A stretch of DNA of 64,000 nt from JALQUO01 sp964529685 (GTDB lineage: Bacteria > Pseudomonadota > Alphaproteobacteria > Rickettsiales > Midichloriaceae). The notes under the pieces are model-generated. The model made no database searches and had not been told where the DNA came from. It saw only the letters and a list, made by a program, of their open reading frames with translations. This document shows positions 1 to 8,920 of the stretch, in pieces. The translations under genes were made by a program, and so were the position numbers. Position 1 is the stretch's first letter; each line of letters opens with the position of its first letter. The stretch spans positions 1-64,000 of the forward strand of contig CAZGZC010000004.1 of assembly GCA_964529685.1 (NCBI GenBank), given 5' to 3'.

Positions 1-63
1 ATCCATGCTTCCTATGTTAGAAACAACATCTGCTAGCATATGTCCTCTACTCATCGGAGTTTT
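1..63 (-). pseudogene. nuoD: 3' fragment of NADH-quinone oxidoreductase subunit D (nuoD), cut by window edge
   Basis: Read on the minus strand directly after the ctpA stop, in the same frame, the sequence encodes KTP followed by MSRGHMLADVVSNIGSMD. This matches the conserved C-terminal end of NuoD (the GH.LADVV..IG..D block that normally precedes IVFGE.DR), as recalled from the family. The body of nuoD is absent, because the bases upstream are occupied by ctpA. It is therefore a detached 3' scrap or decayed duplicate. Only about 20 codons are visible before the window edge, so whether the tail is complete cannot be seen. Confidence 0.55.
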
Positions 64-1248
64 TTATTGAAAAATTAATGATTGCTGATTAACAAAGTTA
101 ATTGTTTGTATCAGATCAATGGCACGGATTATTTGATAATCATATTTTTTATCAGCTAATATTTCTCGTTTTATTAATTCGGATTTATTATCAATTTCTT
201 TTAAAGGTTTTTGTTCAGGCAATAATATATTATCTATAGCATATATATCTGGCTGAACACCAATGTTCTGTATTTCCTTACCAAGCGGAGTACAATAGAT
301 ACCTATTGTGAGCTTTATAATATCTCCATTTTTTAAATTAAATGTTTTTTGCACTGATCCTTTACCAAATGATTTTTCTCCAATGATTTGAGCTCTTTTA
401 TTATCTTGTAGAGCACTAGCCACTATTTCAGAAGCAGAAGCAGATAAAGAATTAATTATAACTACTATAGGTAAACCATCTGTTATATCCTGACCTACAC
501 TATAAAAATCTTCACTCTTATCTTTTAATCTAAATGAAACAATTTTAGTATGATTTCTCAAGAATAAGCTTGAGATATTTAATGCTTCATCAAATAATCC
601 ACCTGGATTGAACCTAAGATCTAAAATTACGCCAACCAATCGATCGCTTTTGATCTTTCTATATTCATCTCTGATATTTTTCGCAAGATCGTTTGTAAAA
701 TGCTTAATTTTTATATAAACAATCTTATCTAATAACTGTACAGAATAAGGAATAATTTTTATCTTTCGCCTGACAATATCATATGAAAATTTTTTATTAT
801 CTCGATCAATTTCTATGGACATTAAACTCCCTGGCTTACCAGTTAATATATCTCTTACAGCTTTTATATTTAGATCACACAATTCTTTATTCCCACTTTT
901 AACAATAATATCGCCTTTCTCTAATCCTGCTACTTCTGCTGGACTTTCATCTGCTATGTCAAGGATCATAGGACATCTTCTTGAGGTTGTAATCTCTATA
1001 CCAATACCTCCATACTCATTGTTCATTATTTCACTTAACTTTTCTGCGTCAGATTTATTTATATAGGTTGAATAGTTATCTAGCGACTGTACAATGCCTT
1101 TTATTGCTGCTTTATTTATGTCTTGAGTTTTTAGAGATTGAAAATAGTTTTGATTTATAATGGATAGAGCTTCATTAAAAATTGAATCTGCTGCACTACT
1201 AACAGTTGATAATATGCTTAAGAAAAATAAAACTATATATTGCATCAA
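64..1248 (-). CDS. ctpA: S41 family C-terminal processing peptidase (CtpA/Prc-like)
   Basis: Serine endopeptidase of the periplasm that trims C-termini of exported proteins. A short hydrophobic N-terminus (residues 1-20) looks like a signal peptide. A PDZ domain spans about residues 75-160 (GIGIEI, AGLEKGDII). The S41 core follows with LRFNPGG at about 211-217, the nucleophile in SASASE (S271) and the general-base lysine in SFGKGS (K296), which has the 25-residue spacing known for Prc. The 394-residue length is normal for a bacterial CTP. Its first codons overlap the lnt stop by 4 bp, so the two are probably cotranscribed. Confidence 0.9.
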   Translation of the reverse strand: MMQYIVLFFLSILSTVSSAADSIFNEALSIINQNYFQSLKTQDINKAAIKGIVQSLDNYSTYINKSDAEKLSEIMNNEYGGIGIEITTSRRCPMILDIADESPAEVAGLEKGDIIVKSGNKELCDLNIKAVRDILTGKPGSLMSIEIDRDNKKFSYDIVRRKIKIIPYSVQLLDKIVYIKIKHFTNDLAKNIRDEYRKIKSDRLVGVILDLRFNPGGLFDEALNISSLFLRNHTKIVSFRLKDKSEDFYSVGQDITDGLPIVVIINSLSASASEIVASALQDNKRAQIIGEKSFGKGSVQKTFNLKNGDIIKLTIGIYCTPLGKEIQNIGVQPDIYAIDNILLPEQKPLKEIDNKSELIKREILADKKYDYQIIRAIDLIQTINFVNQQSLIFQ

Positions 1249-2831
1249 CTTCTGAAAAAATTTAATATTTTCATGTAAATTGTTTCAACTTTATCCTCTG
1301 GCATATCTACTACTATCACCTCTTCTTTGTTTAGATCTATCTTTTGAATAATTCTGCCATAACTATTAAAGACAGCAGATATACCTGTTTTTGCTGATCT
1401 AACTAAAGGTAATCCATATTCAATTGCACGCATTCTAGTCATTGCTAAATGTTGATAAGGACCTATCGAGTTTCCTAGCCAGCTATCATTTGTGATATTG
1501 ACAATTAAGTCAACATCATTAGTTTTTTTTCCTGTGAAAATACTTTCAAAGCATATCATAGGCATTATATTAAGAGAAACCGTAATGCCGCGCATTGAGT
1601 TTGAATAAAATTTTATTTTTGTATCTCTTATACCAGAAGTAAAACCGTAAGATTCACCTACAATAGGTTTTAAGATATTATATCCAGGTATATATTCACC
1701 AAATGGTGCTAAGATTATTTTATCATAACTGTCAACAATAAATCCGGAGTTGTCTAGAACAACCATTGAGTTATAATATGAAGAATTAGATGTGTCATAT
1801 CTGTCAACTCCTGCTATGAGAAATGAGTTTGATTGATATCTTGACATCCATTCTTTTAATATAATTTCTTCTGTTTTGCCTACAGGAAATGGTATGCTCG
1901 ATTCAGGTAAGATAAATAAGTTGATGTTATTTTGATTATTAATTTTTTTATATCTCAGAGCTATGCTTTCAACAATACTCTTTGTTTTATTTTGAGCTTG
2001 AAGTTTTTTAGAATATTGGTGGTAATGATGTTGTGTATTAGGTTGTATTACGTTTAAAGAAACAATTTTTTGCTTGTGAACTTGAGGTGCATTATTAAGC
2101 CTTTCTCCGCCACTAATTGTTAGAATGACTACTATTATTGTTATAGATGATATTGCTCCAGAATGTTTGGTATATGGTATTGTCCCAACAAGATACAAAA
2201 GTATACTTAATCCATAAACACCAGTTACAGATGCTAACTGCATCAGTGATAAAGAGTATCCACTTGCATAACCGAGTAAATTCCAAGGGAATGGTAAAAG
2301 AAGATATGCCCTGAGGAGTTCAGCAATAAAAAATCCTATCGCAAATAAGACAGCTATCGAGATTTTTGTCCATCCATTGTTTATTTGTAATTCTTGCGTT
2401 TTTTTAAAGATATATTTTGAGCAAATTATCGCGCTGGCAATAGCATAAAAGGATGCTAAGAGCGCTGGTATAATCAAAATTATTAATGGTATAAGAAACC
2501 AGTAAGTTTTTATTTCTAATAATATAGGGTTTATCAACCAATAAAGGCTTGTTACAAAATGACCAATAAAGAAAACGAATGCATGATTAAACCCAAGATT
2601 GAAAAATTCCTGTTGATTCCTCTTGATACCTGCTAGGCATTCTTTCTCTAGGCACCAAAGAAATCCAGAAAAAGATATAGGAATTACTAAAAAGATATCG
2701 AATGGATGAAAAGCAAGAGTCAGTAATACTCCATGTACAAGTTGTATAAGATAATTAGAGGATCTGAAACTACCTATAATTTTCGTTAAAGTTCGATTAT
2801 TCTTACTTGTCTTTATTTTCGTCTCAAACAT
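1245..2831 (-). CDS. lnt: Apolipoprotein N-acyltransferase
   Basis: Inner-membrane enzyme that adds the third acyl chain to the N-terminal cysteine of lipoproteins. The first half holds about seven hydrophobic helices. The second half is a carbon-nitrogen hydrolase domain with the catalytic triad contexts visible: Glu in ILPESSIPF, Lys in YDKIILAPFGEYIPG and Cys in MICFES. The length of 528 residues fits Lnt. It overlaps ctpA by 4 bp downstream. The spacer to tilS upstream holds only a decayed small reading frame. Confidence 0.93.
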   Translation of the reverse strand: MFETKIKTSKNNRTLTKIIGSFRSSNYLIQLVHGVLLTLAFHPFDIFLVIPISFSGFLWCLEKECLAGIKRNQQEFFNLGFNHAFVFFIGHFVTSLYWLINPILLEIKTYWFLIPLIILIIPALLASFYAIASAIICSKYIFKKTQELQINNGWTKISIAVLFAIGFFIAELLRAYLLLPFPWNLLGYASGYSLSLMQLASVTGVYGLSILLYLVGTIPYTKHSGAISSITIIVVILTISGGERLNNAPQVHKQKIVSLNVIQPNTQHHYHQYSKKLQAQNKTKSIVESIALRYKKINNQNNINLFILPESSIPFPVGKTEEIILKEWMSRYQSNSFLIAGVDRYDTSNSSYYNSMVVLDNSGFIVDSYDKIILAPFGEYIPGYNILKPIVGESYGFTSGIRDTKIKFYSNSMRGITVSLNIMPMICFESIFTGKKTNDVDLIVNITNDSWLGNSIGPYQHLAMTRMRAIEYGLPLVRSAKTGISAVFNSYGRIIQKIDLNKEEVIVVDMPEDKVETIYMKILNFFRS

Positions 2832-3033
2832 CTCAACTTAAAAAGTTATTTATTCATTTTTGCAAAACCTAAAGCAGGATATTCTTCATTGATATACTGT
2901 ATCTCATAGAATTTGATATTTTTTATCATTTCTCTCGCAGTACAAAAAAGCATATTATCAGTTATATATAACTATTATTTTTTTGATCAAGCAAAAACTC
3001 TTCCAATATAGTAAGCTCATTATGTTTAAACAT
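2832..3033 (-). pseudogene. Decayed small reading frame downstream of tilS
   Basis: On the minus strand an ATG inside the tilS 3' end opens 23 codons (MFKHNELTILEEFLLD...) and stops. After a one-base frame change the reading continues as ITDNMLFCTAREMIKNIKFY and on to ...ALGFAKMNK before a stop just upstream of lnt. Together the two pieces would form a single protein of about 65-70 residues, so a frameshifted small gene is the simplest reading. No family was recognised. Confidence 0.3.
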
Positions 3034-4027
3034 ATTTTTGCTGTTTTTTTACTTTTTCCTGTGAGATTGCTAAATATTTTTTTTCATCTTTTAGGAATAA
3101 CCATATCATACATCCTCCTAGAGTTACATCAAAATTGATCTTTCTTTCAAAAGAAATTTGTAAAGAATTGTATAATCTCATTAATTTCTTTAGTCTAACA
3201 AAATAATTTTGTTTGCCTACAGATTTAATTATGTGACGCAAGATCCTTAGTATTATTTCTTCCTCTTCTTCCAATAGTTGTTTTACATCTATTGTTATTA
3301 ATCCTACTGACCAAGTATAGCATAGATTATCTATTTTATTTTTGACATATTGATCAATAAAGTTTTGTGTGCGCAAGGCGTTATTTCCAAGTAAAACTAA
3401 TCTATTAAGTAAATGGTGTGCATTTACAAGATCACTATCTCCGATTTCTCTGATTAAGTGCCGAATTTTGACTCTCTCATATTTAGAGTTATTGTTAGAA
3501 CGATCATTAACCCACTCAATATCAAATTTATTCAGATATTGAATAATCTCTTCTCTTGTAAAATCCAACATTGGACGAAGCAAGTTTTGATCTAATAATT
3601 TAGAAAGAGGTTTTATACCAACTAAGCCATCTATGCCACTACCCCTCATGATATTCATCAAGATAGTTTCTCCTTGATCATTCTTATTATGTGCAGTAGA
3701 TAGATAATCTATATTCAGTTTTTTGCATTCTTCTATAAGCAAATTATATCGCGCATTACGCGCACTAGCTTGGACGTTTTTTATCCCTTGCTGATCACCC
3801 CAAGTGAGAATTTTTGTCTCAAATTGAAACTTTGATTGTATATATTTGCTAACCCATTCTGCTTCCTCAGATGATTCTTCTCTAAGTTTATGATCTACAA
3901 TTAGAACTATTGGTTGTAGTTTTAATTGATGGCTTAGAAGTGTCATGCAGATACTATCTGCACCGCCAGATACTGCCAGAGCTAGTCTATTAATACCAGT
4001 CATCTTTTCTCTAAAAGTATCAATCAT
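3026..4027 (-). CDS. tilS: tRNA(Ile)-lysidine synthase
   Basis: ATP-dependent enzyme that converts C34 of the CAU-anticodon tRNA-Ile to lysidine, which makes it read AUA. The PP-loop motif SGGADS is at residues 20-25, followed by DHKLR and the STAHNKNDQGET block typical of TilS. At 333 residues it is shorter than the E. coli enzyme, which is common in reduced alphaproteobacterial genomes. Its start overlaps the rpiB stop by 4 bp, which suggests translational coupling in an rpiB-tilS unit. Confidence 0.93.
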   Translation of the reverse strand: MIDTFREKMTGINRLALAVSGGADSICMTLLSHQLKLQPIVLIVDHKLREESSEEAEWVSKYIQSKFQFETKILTWGDQQGIKNVQASARNARYNLLIEECKKLNIDYLSTAHNKNDQGETILMNIMRGSGIDGLVGIKPLSKLLDQNLLRPMLDFTREEIIQYLNKFDIEWVNDRSNNNSKYERVKIRHLIREIGDSDLVNAHHLLNRLVLLGNNALRTQNFIDQYVKNKIDNLCYTWSVGLITIDVKQLLEEEEEIILRILRHIIKSVGKQNYFVRLKKLMRLYNSLQISFERKINFDVTLGGCMIWLFLKDEKKYLAISQEKVKKQQKYV

Positions 4028-4443
4028 AGATCTAATTTATTAGTTCTTCTTATGTGTCTTTCTTCATTTGAGAATTGTGTGATGATAAATGTATAAACAA
4101 TCTTAAGTGGATTTTTAACATTTGAGGATAGAACCAATACATTAGCATTATTATGCTCTCTTGTCATCTTAGCTGAATCTACATCATAACATAAAGCAGC
4201 TCTGATTCTTCTATATCTATTTGCTGCAATACTCATACCAATGCCTGTTTTACATATTAAAATACCTCTAGCATCTTCTAGAACATTTTTTATTAATAGC
4301 TTTGCATAGTCGTTATAATCCACACTTTTCTCAGGAGTGTCTGTGCCTAAATCAACTAATTGTAGATTATCAATAAGAAATTTTTTTAAAAAATAACCAG
4401 CATGATCAGATGCAATAAATACTCTACTTTTTCCTAAGTCCAT
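4024..4443 (-). CDS. rpiB: Ribose-5-phosphate isomerase B
   Basis: Interconverts ribose-5-phosphate and ribulose-5-phosphate in the pentose phosphate pathway. The family signatures SDHAGY near the N-terminus and CKTGIGMSIAANR (usually CGTGIGMSIAANK) with the catalytic cysteine are present, plus REHNNANVL near the C-terminus. Length 139 residues is standard. The start overlaps the end of the upstream RimK-like gene by 20 bp and the stop overlaps tilS by 4 bp, so the three genes form a compact minus-strand operon. Confidence 0.92.
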   Translation of the reverse strand: MDLGKSRVFIASDHAGYFLKKFLIDNLQLVDLGTDTPEKSVDYNDYAKLLIKNVLEDARGILICKTGIGMSIAANRYRRIRAALCYDVDSAKMTREHNNANVLVLSSNVKNPLKIVYTFIITQFSNEERHIRRTNKLDL

Positions 4444-5791
4444 AGCAATATCTTTCTAAACATTTAATCATTTCAGAAGCAATGTCTTTTTCTGTAGCTC
4501 GCTCAATACCTTCTAGACCAGGAGAAGAATTTACCTCGAGAACCATTGGGCCTTTTTTTGATCTAATGATATCAACTCCAGCTACTGATAATCCGAGAAT
4601 CCGACTTGCTGAGACGGCGATTCTTTTTTCTTGTTGTGTAATCTTTGTTTCTTCTATTTTACCTCCTAAGTGAAAGTTAGCTCGGAATTCATCAGTTTTC
4701 TGTGACTGTCTTGTCATGCTAGCTATAACTTTATTATCAATTAAAAAACATCTCACATCCTGTCCACGTGATTCAGCTATAAACTCTTGAATCAAAATAT
4801 TTGCGTTAGCACTTTGAAAAGCACTTATTACGCTTTCTGCGCCAGAGTTTGATTCAACTAACATTACACCTTTACCTTGCGTACCTTCTAAAAGTTTTAT
4901 AATAAGCGGTGCACCACCAACTAATTCTATTAAGTGTTTTGTTTCCTTTGTTGAAGTTGCAAATGTTGTAACTGGCATTGGAATAAACTTACTGGCTAGT
5001 ATCTGTAATGATTTTAGCTTATCTCGTGAATGAGCTATTGCTTCGGCATTATTAAGACAAAATTTACCCATTGTTTGAAATTGCCTAACAAGAGCACAGC
5101 CATAAAATGTGAGATTTGGCTTTATTCTAGGAATTATCGCATTAATTGATGAAATTTCTTTATTGTTAAATTCTCTAGAGTGGATTGTTGAGCTTTTATG
5201 CTGAACATCTATATAGCAGTGCTTAATATTTAAGAACATCATCTCATGACCAAGCTGCTCACCAGCCTCAATGATCCTTTGGTTGGAGTATAGCTTTCTA
5301 TTAGAAGCTAATAGACCTATTTTAAGAGGTTGATGACTTACTAATTCCTCATTTTTATAATCATCCTCAAGATGATGTGTTAGAATGAACGAATGACTTG
5401 GATCAACTAGTGTTCCATCTGGTAAACTGTCTCTCCCAATAAGCATTCTATGTCCCATTTGATCTCTATTTGTTAGAGTGATCTCAATATTTTTACAAAT
5501 CAATTGACCTATTATTATATCTGTAATTATAAAAGGTCTCTTTTCAATGAAACCATTTGAACTTTTGACATATTTCCAGCCAGCTAACTCTGCTTTACAA
5601 GACAAATTCACTACTCTGCTGCTGCTACTTGGATTAATATAAAATAAGATAATTTGTTTCCCATCTTCAATCGAAACCTTCAGATTGAAAGCATGTATAA
5701 CGGAAGATGCAGCACCAGAATCAATCCTAGCTCTTATAGATTTTATGTTGAGCTGCGGTATTGATATAAATTCTTCATTCCCAAGTATCAT
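4424..5791 (-). CDS. Fusion of RimB/retropepsin-like protease domain and RimK-type glutamate ligase
   Basis: The N-terminal ~140 residues carry ARIDSGAAS (D24-S25-G26-A27) and a later GRDSLPDG, as in the 'ATP-dependent zinc protease' (RimB, pfam05618) family, which resembles a retropepsin. From about residue 155 a RimK ATP-grasp ligase follows (KIGLLASN, then GAPLIIKLLEGTQGKGVML, IQEFI, GVDIIRS, VLEVNSSPGLEGIE). RimK adds glutamates to the C-terminus of ribosomal protein S6 or makes polyglutamate. RimB removes such tails. Having both on one chain would couple making and trimming. The substrate is inferred. The gene is divergent from fabF and overlaps rpiB by 20 bp. Confidence 0.8.
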   Translation of the reverse strand: MILGNEEFISIPQLNIKSIRARIDSGAASSVIHAFNLKVSIEDGKQIILFYINPSSSSRVVNLSCKAELAGWKYVKSSNGFIEKRPFIITDIIIGQLICKNIEITLTNRDQMGHRMLIGRDSLPDGTLVDPSHSFILTHHLEDDYKNEELVSHQPLKIGLLASNRKLYSNQRIIEAGEQLGHEMMFLNIKHCYIDVQHKSSTIHSREFNNKEISSINAIIPRIKPNLTFYGCALVRQFQTMGKFCLNNAEAIAHSRDKLKSLQILASKFIPMPVTTFATSTKETKHLIELVGGAPLIIKLLEGTQGKGVMLVESNSGAESVISAFQSANANILIQEFIAESRGQDVRCFLIDNKVIASMTRQSQKTDEFRANFHLGGKIEETKITQQEKRIAVSASRILGLSVAGVDIIRSKKGPMVLEVNSSPGLEGIERATEKDIASEMIKCLERYCYGLRKK

Positions 5792-5934
5792 TTATCTATG
5801 ATTAGTTTCTGTTTATAGGATTAAAACTGATAAAAAGTACTATCATATAGCTTTTTCAAAAACAAATTTTTTTACTTTATTTAGATTTGCTTTTCTTATA
5901 TATATTATCTTATCAAATGTAAAAAATACTCAAA

Positions 5935-7200
5935 ATGCAAAAAGTAGCAGTTACAGGAATAGGTTTAGTAACCTCTTTAGGAAATGATGTAGATAAATCT
6001 TGGAAAAATATAATTAATTCTAAATCAGGAATAAAAAAAATACCAACATCTCTCTTTGAAACAAGTGATCTATCAGCTAAAATAGCAGGTTATATACCAA
6101 CAAAAGAAGAAGATCTTGAACTAGGATGGAATGGATCAGATCATATACCTGGACGTATAATAAGTTCAATGGATAGATTTATGCAGCTTGGAGTTGTTGC
6201 AGCAGATGGAGCAATAGCTGATTCAGGTTGTACTTCATTAAGCGATCAAGATAAGTTACGTACAGGAGTATTTGTAGGCTCTGGTATCGGTGGATTAATT
6301 AGCATTGAAAATAATGCAAAGATCCTTAATGAATCTGGTCCAAGAAGAATTAGCCCATTTTTTATACCAGCGACTCTCATTAACTTAATTTCTGGACAGA
6401 TATCTATTAAGTATGGATTTAAAGGCACAAACTTTAGCCCTGTAAGTGCTTGCGCTACTGGGGCTCATTCAATTGGTGAAAGCGCAGCTATGATAGCAAG
6501 AGGTGCTGTTGATATCATGATTTGCGGTGGCGCTGAAGCAGCCATTTGTAGACTAGGAATAGCAGGATTTGCTGCAGCTAGAGCTCTTTCAACTAAATAT
6601 AATGACTCGCCAGAGAATGCATCTAGGCCGTGGGATAAAGGAAGAGATGGATTTGTAATGGGCGAGGGTGCTGGAGTTTTGGTGCTGGAGCGTATGGATA
6701 GAGCTATTAAGCGTGGAGCCAAAATATATGGTGAAGTGATTGGATATGGATCTAGCTCTGATGCTTATCACATTACTGCACCTGATCCAAATGGAGATGG
6801 AGCTTTCAGAGCAATGAGTATTGCATTGTCTATAGCTAATATTTGCATAAATGATATTGATTATATCAATGCGCACGGTACTGCTACTCCTCCAGGAGAT
6901 ATGATTGAATATGGAGCTGTTTCTAGGTTATTTGGTGATAGAGCTGACTTAGCTATGTCTTCAACCAAGTCAGCTATAGGACACCTTCTTGGTGCTGCTG
7001 GTAGCGTTGAGGCTATCTTCTCACTACTTGCTATGAGAGATAGTATTATACCTCCAACTCTCAACTTAGATAATCCAGAAGATTTTTGTAAAATTAACTT
7101 AGTTCCACATAGTTCTCAAGAGAAGAAAGTTAACATTGTTATGTCTAATTCCTTTGGATTTGGAGGGACTAATACTTCATTGATATTTAAGAAGATATAG
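5935..7200 (+). CDS. fabF: 3-oxoacyl-[acyl-carrier-protein] synthase II
   Basis: Condensing enzyme that elongates acyl-ACP with malonyl-ACP in type II fatty acid synthesis. The Cys-His-His triad contexts are intact: VSACATGAHS (C173), NAHGTATPPGD and KSAIGHLLGAAG. The C-terminal SNSFGFGGTN block is also present. The 421-residue length is typical. It is divergent from the RimK fusion, with a 143-bp A/T-rich spacer that must hold the promoters. No convincing Shine-Dalgarno sequence precedes the ATG. No other fab gene is adjacent. Confidence 0.95.
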   Translation: MQKVAVTGIGLVTSLGNDVDKSWKNIINSKSGIKKIPTSLFETSDLSAKIAGYIPTKEEDLELGWNGSDHIPGRIISSMDRFMQLGVVAADGAIADSGCTSLSDQDKLRTGVFVGSGIGGLISIENNAKILNESGPRRISPFFIPATLINLISGQISIKYGFKGTNFSPVSACATGAHSIGESAAMIARGAVDIMICGGAEAAICRLGIAGFAAARALSTKYNDSPENASRPWDKGRDGFVMGEGAGVLVLERMDRAIKRGAKIYGEVIGYGSSSDAYHITAPDPNGDGAFRAMSIALSIANICINDIDYINAHGTATPPGDMIEYGAVSRLFGDRADLAMSSTKSAIGHLLGAAGSVEAIFSLLAMRDSIIPPTLNLDNPEDFCKINLVPHSSQEKKVNIVMSNSFGFGGTNTSLIFKKI

Positions 7201-7590
7201 TATTCTAAATCTTTTTTCATCTGCTTGTCTTGAATCCTTGCTAAATCTTTCTCTTTACAACCAAGCTCTTTTATCATCTCAATGAGACTTCTAGGTTGCG
7301 CTACTTCCTCGTCAAATTTTCTCCTTATTTCTTCATACTTATTTACTCCTGCTTTGCAATTCTAGGATTTCTTTATATAATTTTATATTTATTTGTTTTA
7401 AAATATCTGATGGTTTACCTCCTCTATACTTAATCTTTTTTGCTAATCCTTCTTCAATTTTCTTACACTTACCTGTACATAGTAAAATGACTAAGTATAG
7501 CAACAGATTATTTCATCTACAGTTGCATCTGCTCCTAAATTTTCAATTGATCGAAAAAGTATTTATTTTACAGTTTGTTTATCTATCATG
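7201..7590 (-). pseudogene. Decayed gene in fabF-pgeF spacer, family unknown
   Basis: The roughly 500-bp spacer between fabF and pgeF has no intact gene. On the minus strand there are consecutive protein-like pieces in different frames. They start with MIDKQTVK then a stop, continue as ENLGADATVDEIICC, then KKIEEGLAKKIKYRGGKPSD and EILELQSRSK, then NKYEEIRRKFDEEVAQPRSL and IQDKQMKKDLEY. Frame changes and stops between the pieces indicate a pseudogene. GADATVDEI resembles an ankyrin-repeat turn, but this is weak. Confidence 0.35.
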
Positions 7591-7702
7591 TATAAGCTTT
7601 ATAATTGATATTTTTTATCTAAATTTGATTTTATATCAAAAATATTAATTGTATTTAGTTGATTGAAAAATACCTAGAACCTTTCTATATTTGCTATAAA
7701 AA

Positions 7703-8332
7703 ATGAGCAATAACTTTGATAAAGTACAAATAATCTTCGGTAAAAAACATAACTTAAAGATAGATGGTAAATACTTAAAACAAGCACATACAAATAAAGT
7801 TGTAATTGTAACTGATCATCTTCAAAAAACTGAAACTGTTGAAGGCGATGCCTTAGTTACGAAAGTGCCTAATATAAAACTCTGTATCAAAACAGCTGAT
7901 TGTGTGCCAATTCTTCTTACTAGCAATAAAGTAGTAGCTGCTGCACATATTGGATGGAGAGGCGCATTTAGTAGTATTATACAAAATACAGTGACAGTCA
8001 TGAATGAGCTTGGTAGTAGTAAAATTAGAGCCTTCATAGGACCTTGTATTAGGCAGAAAAACTATAATATAGATAAAGAATTTAAAGAAAAATTTCTAGA
8101 GCAAGATAAAGAAAACGAGCAATTTTTTGATGATTTACAGTTTGATCTACCAAGCTACTGCAAAAACAACTTATATAAACTTGGCGTTGTAGATATAAGT
8201 GATGAAGGCGTTAATACTTACTCAAATCCACATGACTACTTTAGCTATAGGTATTATACAAATAATCAACTTGAATTAGGCAAGGATGACAGACAATTTT
8301 CGCAAGTTTCATTGACTAAAATTAATGATTAA
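7703..8332 (+). CDS. pgeF: PgeF/YfiH family purine nucleoside phosphorylase (laccase domain)
   Basis: Member of the DUF152/YfiH family, once called polyphenol oxidase and now known to act on purine nucleosides and linked to peptidoglycan editing. The family marks KTADCVPILL and AHIGWRGAFSSI are present, followed by FIGPCIRQKNY. These carry the conserved Cys and His metal-site residues. At 209 residues it is slightly short for the family. A TATATT hexamer lies 11 bases before the ATG with no ribosome-binding site, so a very short leader is possible. Flanked on both sides by decayed spacers. Confidence 0.85.
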   Translation: MSNNFDKVQIIFGKKHNLKIDGKYLKQAHTNKVVIVTDHLQKTETVEGDALVTKVPNIKLCIKTADCVPILLTSNKVVAAAHIGWRGAFSSIIQNTVTVMNELGSSKIRAFIGPCIRQKNYNIDKEFKEKFLEQDKENEQFFDDLQFDLPSYCKNNLYKLGVVDISDEGVNTYSNPHDYFSYRYYTNNQLELGKDDRQFSQVSLTKIND

Positions 8333-8481
8333 TGAATTTCTCATTACTTATACTAAATAATAGTTAGAATAGTTAGAAAAAATTTCTATTGTTGCATTTT
8401 TTTGTAACATAACTTATAAATTGAGTGTATATATATTGTTGAAAATTTCAAAACTCTTGGGGTATTATCAGATAACTTTGA

Positions 8482-8649
8482 ATTAAGAAAACAGATAGCC
8501 TAAGGATTAGAGACAATATACAAACAGAAATTCTTCGAGAGATTGACGTAATAATAGATGAACAAGTTCGAGAATATAGACGAAGTTTGGCTGGATTCTC
8601 AAATGCACAAAACAAGAAAGTGCCAGTAGAAGCAGCAGTAGAAAGATAG
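8482..8649 (+). pseudogene. Open 55-codon remnant without start codon
   Basis: The spacer from 8333 to 8920 holds no intact gene. A plus-strand frame with no ATG reads IKKTDSLRIRDNIQTEILRE, then IDVIIDEQVREYRRSLAG, and ends PVEAAVER before a TAG stop. Its composition is protein-like (charged, helical), which suggests the end of a decayed gene. No family was recognised. The opposite-strand frame over the same bases is cysteine- and serine-rich and is regarded as a shadow. Confidence 0.3.
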
Positions 8650-8754
8650 TCTATTGGTAGCAATTGATAACAATTCATAATTCATTGAAGATTTCTTCAC
8701 ATAAATAACGGTTTTATCTATGCTCTATTCCTTCATATTTGATCAAAGATTGCA

Positions 8755-8818
8755 ACCAATTATTATAGAGCCTTGTACAATTGCATAAGTTTCACCATCA
8801 GCACCGACTAAATGAGTA
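8755..8818 (-). pseudogene. Second copy of an internal flgI segment
   Basis: These 64 bases match positions 9548-9611 inside flgI with about seven mismatches by eye. Read on the minus strand they encode LVGADGETYAIVQGSIIIG against LVGADGEVYAIAQGSIIIG in FlgI. The piece lies about 100 bp beyond the flgI stop and the flanking bases do not match flgI, so it is an isolated fragment, probably of a decayed second flgI copy or a local duplication. Confidence 0.7.
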
Positions 8819-8920
8819 AACTGATAGTTAGTGACTGAAGATCATGTTGTTTAAGAATTATCTCAGAAACTACCGTTGCACGGCAAAGTACTAATTCTCA
8901 CGACTTGGCCAAATCATATA

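Noticed and set aside
6246..7064. Minus-strand frames over fabF
   Set aside because: They lie wholly within an intact conserved gene, overlap each other in different frames and have no recognisable motifs.
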